A DNA stretch of 64,000 nt, taken from contig CAIIXF020000001.1 of assembly GCA_903813345.2 (NCBI GenBank), positions 40,453,366-40,517,365 on the forward strand, in the 5' to 3' direction. Source of the stretch: Owenia fusiformis. Its lineage: Eukaryota > Annelida > Polychaeta > Sabellida > Oweniidae. Under the pieces are notes generated by a model, which did not search any database, was not told the origin of the DNA, and saw only the letters and a program-made list of their open reading frames with translations. How positions within the stretch are numbered: the stretch's first letter is position 1; each line of letters begins with the position of its first letter. Of the stretch, positions 50,880 through 59,279 are shown piece by piece. A program made the position numbers and the translations under genes.

Positions 50880-51510
50880 GAAAGACAAATTTTGATGAAA
50901 ACCTGCAAACGAACAAACGAACGAGGAAAGAACGCACGGATGGACAGAAGAACAGCCGAAAAAACAATGAATGAACAAACGGACGAATAGGCGGCCAAAA
51001 GAATGCATGAAGGAAAGATAGAAGAAAACAGTTTACAAAAGATCGAACCCACGCACACAAGAACGTAGTTACAAACAAACGCACGAATGAACGCACGCAC
51101 GAACGAACACACAAACGAACGCAAAAAGAACGAACAGAGGAACGCACGCATGAATGGACGGTTGAACGAAAGCACGCACGGATGAACGGATGCCTAGACG
51201 GACGAACCCATGAAGGGCAGTCAGACGAAAGCAGGAACAAACGGACGGTCAGGCGAACGCATGCGCACACAAACGGACGGACATTCGCACGAACGGATGC
51301 ACGCACGAACGAACGAATGGACGGTCGGACGAACGCTGTCACGAACGCATGGTTGGGCGATGCACGCACGAACGAACAATCGGTCGGATGAACGCACGCA
51401 TGAACGAACGGACCGTCGGACGAACGCACGGTCAGACGAACGCACGGTCAGACGAACGCACGCACGAACGAACGTTCGGTCGAATGCACGCACGAATGAA
51501 CGGTCGGACA
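50880..51510. repeat. Degenerate ACGN tetranucleotide array
   Basis: Runs of aacgaacgcacgcacg and related tetramers (acga, acgc, acgg). Frames translate to R/T/N/E/H repeats on one strand and V/R/S/F/C on the other, up to 190 codons; they are not genes. Confidence 0.92.
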
Positions 51511-51739
51511 AAAGAACCAATGCAATATATGTGTCCTCAGAAGTATAATCCTTGGAATAGTGAATTATGTAGAATGTACATTTAACTCCGAAATGTACAA
51601 AGTATATTTACATATAAAAATTATTTGTGATGTTGCCATAGAATGATATGTTATGTGATTGTCATTAATACGTTATCGTGTACGTTCATATAAAGAAGCT
51701 CACTATATTCATGGAATAATGATGAAGCTTTCCTCGTGA

Positions 51740-51832
51740 TCGAAGCGGGTAGTCGTGAAATTTGCTCGTGTTTTCAGCGGGGTCTCCTCATGTTTTCAGC
51801 GGGGCCTCCTCATGTTTTCAGCGGGGCCACTG
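51740..51832 (-). repeat. Right subterminal repeats of the 5.2-kb element
   Basis: Three copies of tgttttcagcgggg(cctcctca) in inverse orientation to those at 47408-47510, plus a partial one (cgaagcgggta). The symmetry with the left end supports a role in element recognition. Confidence 0.78.
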
Positions 51833-52371
51833 GAACACCTTTAATAGTGTATTTCGACCCCCATGGCAGGTGTCATTGTCCAGTAACTTATCAATACAGA
51901 CCATCTTGATCCGATATTTATTATGGAGTATGTAAATCGTATTTATTGCCTTTATTTTAACGATAAAGGTAATATATGAACAGTAAATTATGCAAACGTG
52001 CATGTTGACGCCCCTTTCCTTCATGCAAGTAAAAAATAATCATTTTTCATGTCATTTTTTGTCAAATAAATCTGTTTTCAAAGTTTTGCTGGAGTATCAA
52101 AGAACGGTAATAAGTATTTTCATCCTTTTGGTTCATTTTCCAAAGTGATACAAATAAACAGGACTATGCTCGCGATTTCAGCGGGAACTTGCTCGCGATT
52201 TTTAAATCATAGCGGGGCTTTAGATACTACCCGTGTAATAGGTCGTTCAGTTTTCTTGTTATTTTTTGTCCTATACAACACTTGTGTTTAATATAGCCAC
52301 GCGCAATTAACAATAAGCGTAATAAGATTATTACAAGCGTCGAAATAGAAATAGCTTATTTTCCTACACAA

Positions 52372-52779
52372 ACCTATTCACTTACCGTTATGTTGATCGA
52401 TCTAGACGCCTCAATTATAATTATTTTCACTCATCGGCTTTAGTGGCCCGCGATATCTTTTATTTCATATATTTGAGACGCAATTGATATATTGGCAACA
52501 AATCAAATGTTCTAAATGATTCTTCTTCATTTTGGAATGTTTCTCCCACCCGATATTCAAATATGTGTCTTAAATATACTTTACATTGATCACGAATCTT
52601 GTACTTTCTGTTTTTACGACTCCCGTTCACATTTGCAAGAGTTGTTGATTGCGTTTCCTTGATCGGTGGTCGAACTTCGATATCAACTAAATTAGATTAA
52701 TCAATTAAGAAATGTTTATATCATGTTTATCCAAGCAAATAATTGTAACAACTACATTATTTTTTAGCAGTTTTGACAC
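52372..52779. other. Non-coding DNA
   Basis: Nothing recognised to the right of the duplication end. Confidence 0.5.
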
Positions 52780-53160
52780 CTAAGCAGGGTAGCCTAGTGG
52801 CGTAGACTGAGGTTACTTTGCGGTTGAACGTCGTGGGATACGGAGGTCCCGCGTTCGAGCCCCAGGTACGGAGTTGTTGATCATTGTCACTACGGACACC
52901 CGGTCCGAAGGTCCAACCGTTTACTGGCCCTTGGCATGGGTTGGTTCTCTGGCCGCTCTTGCCGGAGACAGATTGTGAGACTGTGGTTGGTTCCTCCACT
53001 AACGTGCTTTAGTAAACTCCGGGAGTCATATAGTATGGTAGCGGGCCCCCACCAAGGGCAGTAGTGGAACGACGCGAATCGGTCCCAGTATGGTTGCCTT
53101 GCAACTGAAGAGACTCGAGGAAATCATGCCATTCGCAGTGACCCAGAAAAGACTTTTGTT
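52780..53160 (+). mobile_element. tRNA-derived SINE
   Basis: A pol III A box (tagcctagtgg, 52790-52800) and B box (gttcgagccc, 52853-52862) are in order and about 50 bp apart, in a GC-rich stretch unlike its surroundings. A non-tRNA body follows to about 53160. It does not fold as an intact tRNA gene, so it is read as a tRNA-related SINE. The 3' end is estimated; no target duplication was found. Confidence 0.78.
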
Positions 53161-53644
53161 TCTTAATTTGACGTTTTAATTCATTTATTAACATACTTTA
53201 TTCATATTACTTTCCAGGCAGTTATGATTTTTATTGGTCAAATGAATGAACGAAACATCGAGATATCAAACCCATAATTCGATTTGTCGGACATCTATGA
53301 AATAACACTTGAAAACATAAGACACAGATACAATCTCCGTAGCATTTCGTAGATGTCGGTTTCCACGCTCTATCACTTCGTGCGCGCGGTCATCATAAGA
53401 TAAGGAGGTACGGTTGATTGGACCACGGGCTTTCAACGAGTCCAGAAATTGACATTGATACTTTGAGATATGAGGTAGCAACAAAAGGAAACACCGGAAG
53501 TATTATATATGAAAAGAAATGTTTGTTTAATGGTGAGAAAATGAAATAACTTCAGTATTAATGGGATCATTGAGGCACACATTGATAAAATCACACTTGG
53601 ATTTGGAAAGATTAAAGTAAAACAAATGAATGCGTTTCTTACTA
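53161..53644. other. Non-coding DNA
   Basis: Frames at 53266-53484 and 53433-53651 (minus) show no domain. Confidence 0.5.
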
Positions 53645-53740
53645 TCTCCATGACAACATTTCTATTATCTCCATGACAATATTTCTATTATCTCCATGAC
53701 AACATATCTTGCTCTTTCTCCATGAAAACATTTTTGGGCT
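53645..53740. repeat. 23-bp tandem repeat, about 4 copies
   Basis: tctccatgacaacatttcta at 53645, 53668, 53691 and a diverged copy at 53717. Confidence 0.9.
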
Positions 53741-54350
53741 CATCAGCACAAGATGACGAAAATACAATAATTGTCAAGTTCAATAAGAAATGTGAAACGT
53801 TGTATTTAATAGCATATTTATTTCTACAAATGAAACAATACAGTATAAATAAATGTTTACTTCATTGCAATTGAATACAGAATTTACCACAGTAAAATAT
53901 ATTTTTAATGAAGAACAGGGTTTACCATAATCAAACATAAACAACAGAATTATGACTTTATCCTCTATGAATTACAGAAATTGATATGATGGTCAATTGG
54001 AATTAAGTCTGTTGAGACGACCCCTCAATTAAAAAAATTCTGGCCGCAACTTTAGTTCTCTTATTGATGTAAAATGAAATATTTTAAAGTAAGTTTAATC
54101 TGAAAATTTGTTAACAGTTCACTTCATGCGAGCACGGAGGGCTATAGGTCGTTTATTAAAAAATACTCAGCAGTTATTTGTAAACGTTTTTAAATTGAGT
54201 TCTTTCTAGTAAGATGTTATGCAATGCTGTCATAACAAATTATAGAACACGGTCGAACCTTTGTAGAATTGTCACGACCCGTATGTGGTAGCGTGATTGG
54301 GAATCGGACAGAAAAGGAAGTAATATTTGATGTCTCAAATAATAGATATT
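53741..54350. other. AT-rich non-coding DNA
   Basis: Nothing recognised. Confidence 0.5.
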
Positions 54351-54745
54351 GCATGTACTAGATTGCAATTGTTAATGTTTTCAATTTAAAGTGGGAGGGG
54401 TTAGTTGAACAGAAAAGCCATTTACAGGGGCTTTATTAAGAACATGTGCTGCATTTACTAGATTGCAATTGTTAATGTTTTCAATTTAAAGTGGGAGGGG
54501 TTAGTTGAACAGAAAAGCCATTTACATGGGCTTTATTAAGAACATGTGCTGCATTTACCAGATTGCAATGGTTAGGGTTGTCAATTCAAAGTGGGAGGGG
54601 TTAGTTGAACAGGAAAGCCATTTACAGGGGCTTTATTAAGAACATGTGCTGCATTTACCAGATTGCAATGGTTAGGGTTGTCAATTCAAAGTGGGAGGGG
54701 TTAGTTGAACAGGAAAGCCATTTACAGGGGCTTTATTAAGAACAC
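54351..54745. repeat. 100-bp tandem repeat, 4 copies
   Basis: gattgcaat begins at 54361, 54461, 54561 and 54661, an exact 100-bp period. Copies 3 and 4 are nearly identical (gttagggttg), as are copies 1 and 2 (gttaatgttt), so there were at least two rounds of duplication. Confidence 0.95.
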
Positions 54746-54789
54746 TATGTCAGAAATCAGCTGATTAGTCTGGTTAAAGATTTTCTGAG

Positions 54790-54937
54790 TACAGTGAAAC
54801 TCGTGAGAATTGAACACTTATGAAGTCACAAGAATATGTTCACCATAGAAAGGTGTTCATTATAAAGGCGTGACTTCATATGGACACATTGGTGTATGTG
54901 ATAACAAGAGGTGTTTGATATTGCAGGTTTCACTGTA
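54790..54937. mobile_element. 144-bp Tc1/pogo-like MITE
   Basis: cagtgaaac (54792) and gtttcactg (to 54935) are inverted ends flanked by TA on both sides (54790-54791 and 54936-54937). Interior halves tgttcaccat/aggtgttcatta are also roughly symmetric. The ends resemble pogo/Tigger termini. Confidence 0.75.
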
Positions 54938-55025
54938 ATCATACAGTAAATAGTGGGCCAATGCAAGTTTCACTGTAATCAGATGATATATAGTGGATCA
55001 AAGACAGATTTCACTATAATATGTT
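54922..55025. repeat. About 41-bp repeat derived from the MITE end
   Basis: gcaggtttcactgtaatc at 54923 recurs at 54963 and, diverged, near 55004, each followed by an atatatagtgg-like stretch. The right end of the MITE seems to have been tandemly copied. Confidence 0.7.
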
Positions 55026-55124
55026 GGTAAATAATATGTAGGGTAATCAGGCTGAGCAATCAGGAAAATTAAGAACGTTGCAAATCTTGTGTGACAATGC
55101 CCCAATTACCATGTGAGCAAATAA

Positions 55125-55382
55125 TTAACTACCTGGACAGGCGTGCGATTGACCTTGATAGGATACCTCTGCGAAACAAACTGGACAACAAGTGTCATCT
55201 GTTTCCCACTGGTCTATGCAGAAAGTACATGCACAAATCTCTTGCTCAGGGTAATGGTGAGGGTCAGTCAATGTCAGTAAGCTTTTGCAATACAAGCAGA
55301 TGTAATGGCCACAGGGTAGATAGATTAGGTTAGGTGAGAAATTAGTGCAGTGGAAACAAAAGTGTGCATTTTGTAAAGCCAT
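55125..55382 (-). CDS. Small RING-type zinc-finger ORF
   Basis: An 85-codon ORF starts at an ATG with good context (G at -3 and +4). Its cysteines and histidine fit a RING-HC finger: C9-x2-C12-x11-C24-x-H26-x2-C29-x2-C32, then after a 33-residue loop C66-x2-C69, with LPCGHYIC at the core and CCPVC at the end. RING fingers usually act as ubiquitin E3 ligases. The frame is open upstream to a possible acceptor (tctttacag, exon start about 55422). Near its end is a possible donor (CCAG then GTAGTT, exon end 55133), so it could be an internal exon instead. It lies inside the candidate LTR; whether it belongs to the element or to the host is unresolved. Confidence 0.55.
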   Translation of the reverse strand: MALQNAHFCFHCTNFSPNLIYLPCGHYICLYCKSLLTLTDPHHYPEQEICACTFCIDQWETDDTCCPVCFAEVSYQGQSHACPGS

Positions 55383-56246
55383 GGCATTAGAGAAATCAGA
55401 CGTGAAACAACCTAATAAGTATCTGTAAAGACAATTTACAGTTGAAGTGTCTGTTCACAAATAACCAGCTGGCTACAAATGGGCTTCTGTCAATAATTTC
55501 AATTCCAATACAACGGGAGGGGGATTGAATAATCTAGCTAGGAGTTTACCATCTAAGCTTTACCAAGAAATAAACAAACTCTGGCGTGTAAAGGGATCTT
55601 TATAAAAATGTATAAAAACAAATCTATTCTACTGTAATAAATTAACAAGTTCACAATGTTACAAGTCACTAACAGTTACTGGCAATGGAATGCATGTGTA
55701 CACTCAAGTTTGAAACACCGCTGGTTTTCACATACAGAAGCCAAAAGTGAGAACTACTTTTTGCTGACACTTGACCTTAAACGTAAACAATAACACTGAT
55801 CAGCTGATCGGAGCACGTTTAATACAACAAGTGTGTCCAGAAAAATTGGTAGAACTTTAAGTATAGGCTGTTAAGTATAATATGAATGCATTAAGTCAAA
55901 TGAAAACACCAATATGTAGCCCACTTAGAGTATTGACATGTAAGTGTGGGAGGGGGTAGGTCAGTACCAGGGAAGTCAATTACAGCCCAAAAGGCTTCAC
56001 GGGCTTCATAGGCTTGGCAAGTGACCTCAATGACCCTGTGTTAAATTGAAGTTTTCGCTCCCGATGGGCTGCGAAAACGTAGTTAAATTGGTCCACAATA
56101 CTCTAATAAGGATTTATAACAATAAATGCGCTACAAATAGTGTCAAATTCTTGTATAAAGTTGAGTTTGAATGATCGAACAGTAAAATCAGTGAAATAAC
56201 CCAGCAAGTTTCGACAATCTTGAGCAACCTAAATAAATGCAATTAC

Positions 56247-56276
56247 CTGGCCTGTGCCTGTATCACGACTCTCCAT
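56247..56276 (-). other. Possible short leader exon with splice donor
   Basis: An ATG at 56276 in strong context (A at -3, G at +4) opens ten codons that end at CAG followed by GTAATT, a good splice donor (GT at 56246-56245), phase 0. It is the first ATG downstream of the TATA-like box near 56403. Unspliced, the frame stops five codons later. The same sequence would be in the 5' LTR leader if this is the 3' LTR. Confidence 0.4.
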
Positions 56277-56791
56277 AATGTAATCAGCGGTATATATATC
56301 CAGTAGTTATATCCAGAGTTTGCGTATCTTGTAAAATATCCAAAAGACGGAGAATTCAAAATATCGACTCGCCAGAAGAAGCTCGGATTCGCACAATGTA
56401 AAATATTTATGCGCGTACCTAATTGCGCTAGTTTGGGGCTGGAGAAATATAGTTCCTCTGTTTAAAGCTAAGTTAAGAGTGATTGAAGTTAAAATACCCA
56501 AATATAGGGTAATAATATAAATAAACATGAGGTTTAACACATGAAATAGAGTGAAATACTTGAGTAATAAAGTGTTGAAAGAGGAACTATTTCCCAGGAC
56601 CAAAGGTCAAAGTGCATCCAACATGGCGGCAATAACAAAAACATTTAATTTGAAATTTTGAAAGAAAAGGGTTAAACTCTGATATATGGAGAATTGCGAT
56701 AGCATTTAAAATGTGAGTATAAGTTAACAAAGTGGCGATCTTTCAAATCAACCAACTGACAAGAGTGGAAACGAAGTGCAAGATCGTCACA

Positions 56792-57706
56792 TTGCCTCCT
56801 ATTTAAAATGAGTTCGACCTCGAACTCTTAAATACCAGTACATAAATGCTACAAAACTATAAAAACAATCACCCAATTTAATGGGTTATCATTGTCACTC
56901 TGACTAAGTACCAACTAAGTACCATTGGTAATACTGTATTAAAGTATATAAAAATACCACAAGGCTTCAAAATGCTTTAAAAATACTTTTCAAAATATAA
57001 ATACTGTACAACATCTACTATTTGGTTCCTGAGACTAGTGAAAATTATTGATTATGCATTAAAAGGAACCTTCCTGGAATTATTGAGCATTATACAATCA
57101 GCAACTCAGATCTATTATCTGTAAAATATAATATAGTTTAACATATGTACATATATACAAAAAGAATGATAATATCCATTATCTTTGCACTTTAATATCA
57201 CGCAATACAGTTGTGTTACTCTGACACTATCTGTAATGTATTTTCTAACTTAATAAGTGTTCATGAGGTATTTCACATATACCTTTTTTTATAGTGATAG
57301 CACTGTTTATACACCTAATAAACATAATGTCATTTATTGTAGTTCTATTGCACTTTTAGTCTGGTTGTAATAAGTGTTTATGAGATTTTCAATATATACT
57401 TATATATATAGTGGTAGCACCATTGATAAACATAATAAGTATATCGTCACTGCATTGTAGTTCTGCTGCACTTGTAATCTGGTTGGAGTATCACCTGGCA
57501 AGTTGATGTTGTTGCTTGTAGTTTATTCATTGCTATTAGTGTTATAATAGGTAAGCAATGTAGCACTGTTATAATCCAATATTGTCACTGGTTAGTCACT
57601 GGTTATCATAGATATATATGGTATCACTGATAATGTTTCACTGGTTTGTGAATATGAGCAAATGCTATACATAGTTTCTTTTTGTTGTTGTAAGTCGTTG
57701 TATAGT
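56792..57706 (-). other. Region between zinc-finger ORF stop and candidate LTR
   Basis: About 0.9 kb, AT-rich, without an ORF. On the retroelement reading it is the 3' untranslated stretch ending in the polypurine tract at 56792-56803. Confidence 0.45.
57251..57483. repeat. About 118-bp imperfect tandem duplication
   Basis: aataagtgttcatgag (57252) and aataagtgtttatgag (57369) head two diverged copies, each ending tgcacttntantctggttg. It lies downstream of the zinc-finger ORF stop on the minus strand. Confidence 0.8.
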
Positions 57707-59020
57707 CTATTGCTTTAACCAACAATCCAATGTCTTCTGTTTTTGGGTTGAAGTTGTAGGCGTGGCGGTTCTTCTTACGGAAAGGTCCAATACTAAGTTC
57801 AAGGGTTCTGTTTGGCTCTCCTCTTGCACTACATTGGAATTTGTAGCTGGAGCCTTGGAGGCAGGAGTCTCAGATTTTGAGCACACCACAATCTTGATTG
57901 GGGAGACAGGAGTGGCAGGATTAAGAACTGTCTCAGTGTCCTCTTTTGGTGTGAGCACTTTCCACGAGGGGGTCTTAGGGGGTGTTTTAGGAGATTTTGA
58001 AGATGTACTAGAACTTGACTGACATAGCTCTTCGTCAAGAGCATCAACATTCAATAGTGTATCCCAATTCTTCTTCATAGCTTTTACTTTAGCACGTAGA
58101 GGCTTCTTGGAAAGTTTACGTTTTAGGGAGTCCTTTGATTTCTTCTTTGAAGATTCTTTAGACTTAGCCTTGGACTTTGAAGTGCCTCTGTGTTTGGACT
58201 TCACAGGGGGTTTGTTTTTCTGTTTAGAGGTGCCTGTAGTTTTAGACTTCTTGGGAATGGTGAAAGGTTTCATGGGTGTGTGCGGAGATAGGATTTGACT
58301 GTTGGCGCCTGGAGTACCCTGCTCTTGGGATCCAGACCCTTCATTTAGAGGTGAGGTGGGAGGGGTAGTTGTCTTTTCAGGTGAACTTTGGGAAGGAGAG
58401 AGGGGCAGAATTTGGGAATGCTGGTAGTATTCTGTTCCATCGCTTGACACATCACTCCTTAGTGGGGACAGTCTAGCTATGTTATCCCATTCCATGCCTT
58501 TAAACAAATCCTCTGGTATGATACCTAATAGGGATTCATCCATGAAGGTAGATGAGGTGGAAGGATCCCTAGCCAAGGTGTCAAGCTCATTTACCCACGT
58601 CACCTTGGGTTCACTAGTACTGGGAGGCATTAATACTACATCAAATAAGCTAGGGATATTAGCTGTGGGCGTGGTTGGTGTGGGTGGCAAATCCCTAGAG
58701 GTAATGGTGTGTGATGGAAGTGCCTGGGAAGGTCGCATATGGGTGGCTATGTGTCGTTCAATATTATTCTTACAATGGGCTGGTCTATTGAAATTGCATC
58801 CACTTTCAAGGCAGAAAAATCTAACTGAATGGCAGTTTCTTGTATGTTTGTTCAGCTTAGCTAAACTGCCAAAGGACCTGTCTGGACACTGTAAACAGCG
58901 CCAAACTTTGTGAGGGATTCTATGGAATACTCTCTCATGTTCCTCCAGCTTCACACGCTGTCTGAATGTAGCTCCACAGACGATGTTTTCCAACGTGAAT
59001 GTGCACACATATTCAGGGCC
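57707..59020 (-). CDS. C2H2 zinc-finger protein ORF in the env position
   Basis: A frame of about 437 codons to the stop at 57707. No ATG opens it: a strong 3' splice site (ctctttctgtgtatttccag, AG at 59022-59021) sits at its head, so coding should start at 59020 in phase 0. The N-terminal ~95 residues form three C2H2 fingers: C-x8-C-x12-H-x4-H (first, atypical), CLQC-x13-H-x4-H, and C-x4-C-x14-H-x3-H. A Ser/Thr/Pro-rich stretch follows, then a Lys-rich segment (KSKESSKKKSKDSLKRKL) likely to be a nuclear signal. The C-terminus holds PLNLVLDLSVRR, loosely like a CtBP-binding motif. Probably a nuclear nucleic-acid-binding protein. It lies 260 bp after pol on the same strand, before the candidate 3' LTR. 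The alternative is the last exon of a host gene next to the element. Confidence 0.75.
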   Translation of the reverse strand, partial: GPEYVCTFTLENIVCGATFRQRVKLEEHERVFHRIPHKVWRCLQCPDRSFGSLAKLNKHTRNCHSVRFFCLESGCNFNRPAHCKNNIERHIATHMRPSQALPSHTITSRDLPPTPTTPTANIPSLFDVVLMPPSTSEPKVTWVNELDTLARDPSTSSTFMDESLLGIIPEDLFKGMEWDNIARLSPLRSDVSSDGTEYYQHSQILPLSPSQSSPEKTTTPPTSPLNEGSGSQEQGTPGANSQILSPHTPMKPFTIPKKSKTTGTSKQKNKPPVKSKHRGTSKSKAKSKESSKKKSKDSLKRKLSKKPLRAKVKAMKKNWDTLLNVDALDEELCQSSSSTSSKSPKTPPKTPSWKVLTPKEDTETVLNPATPVSPIKIVVCSKSETPASKAPATNSNVVQEESQTEPLNLVLDLSVRRTATPTTSTQKQKTLDCWLKQ

Positions 59021-59279
59021 CTGGAAATACACAGAAAGAGTGGATTACCAATAGGCTTCAAAAGCAGTGGGCATGATTTAAACATGGTTATTATCATTAC
59101 TTTAATATGATATATGTAAACTCTAAAATGAACCTCAATCACTATCTACTTAGAGGATAAAGAGTCATATAATCAGTATCATATAATGGTGAGGATAGTT
59201 AGTAACAGTGAGGTTAGTGGAGTAAGGAAAGGGTAAAGAAGGATGAAGATTTGTTGGAGGAAGTGCATGCCAAGAGCTA
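59021..59279 (-). other. Gap between pol and the zinc-finger exon
   Basis: About 260 bp. Contains the polypyrimidine tract and acceptor of the downstream ORF at its far end; no other feature. Confidence 0.6.

Larger units (their letters stand above)
46994..52240. mobile_element. 5.2-kb inverted-repeat element carrying microsatellite arrays
   Basis: The element (46999-52235, 5237 bp) has a 67-bp perfect terminal inverted repeat starting CACGGGTAGTATCTAAAGCC. The target duplication TAATA lies at 46994-46998 and 52236-52240. Duplication copy 1 has a single TAATA at 42901-42905 with continuous flanks (ccttaataggtcg). The first 15 bases resemble the ends of the element at 40130. Both ends carry inverted subterminal copies of CCCGCTGAAA-type motifs. 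The interior holds a hairpin, a polypyrimidine array, a nested MITE and an ACGN array, but no recognisable transposase, so it is presumably non-autonomous. Confidence 0.95.
45053..52371 (+). repeat. Segmental duplication, copy 2
   Basis: Matches 39380-43037 in direct orientation. It lacks the 2.2-kb element of copy 1 but carries two insertions of its own: a MITE at 45398-45952 and the 5.2-kb element at 46999-52235. Outside the insertions it is about 1.5 kb. The insertions postdate the duplication because the other copy has intact sites. Confidence 0.9.
55090..56791 (-). repeat. Candidate 3' LTR of the gypsy-like element
   Basis: On the minus strand, a purine-rich aataggaggcaa immediately precedes TGTGACGATC at 56791, the usual arrangement of a 3' polypurine tract and LTR start. 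TGTGAC is matched by GTCACA at 55095-55090, which would close a 1702-bp LTR. TATA-like boxes lie near 56403 (ataaata) and 56295 (tatatata). The 5' LTR is outside the window, so neither end can be confirmed by comparison; the right boundary is the less certain one and a shorter LTR is possible. Confidence 0.5.

Noticed and set aside
48034-50974. Open frames of up to 410 codons rich in S, F, L, P (plus) or K, R, E, G (minus)
   Set aside because: They come from the 4-bp polypyrimidine repeat, which is open in all frames. No domain, start context or splice logic.
50857-51585. Frames with R/T/N/E/H or V/R/S/F/C repeats, up to 190 codons
   Set aside because: Translation of the ACGN tetranucleotide array.
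52780-52870. Functional tRNA gene
   Set aside because: A and B boxes are present, but box spacing and the lack of a clean acceptor stem and cloverleaf fit a SINE head better.
56307-56603. 98-codon minus frame in the candidate LTR
   Set aside because: AT-rich composition, no domain; lies in the presumed U3 region.
57762-58913. Plus-strand frames opposite the zinc-finger ORF
   Set aside because: Shadows of the minus-strand coding sequence.
57707-59032. Start of the zinc-finger ORF at the first codon of the open frame (59032)
   Set aside because: That codon is GTG and lies in the polypyrimidine tract of a splice acceptor; coding should begin after AG at 59021.
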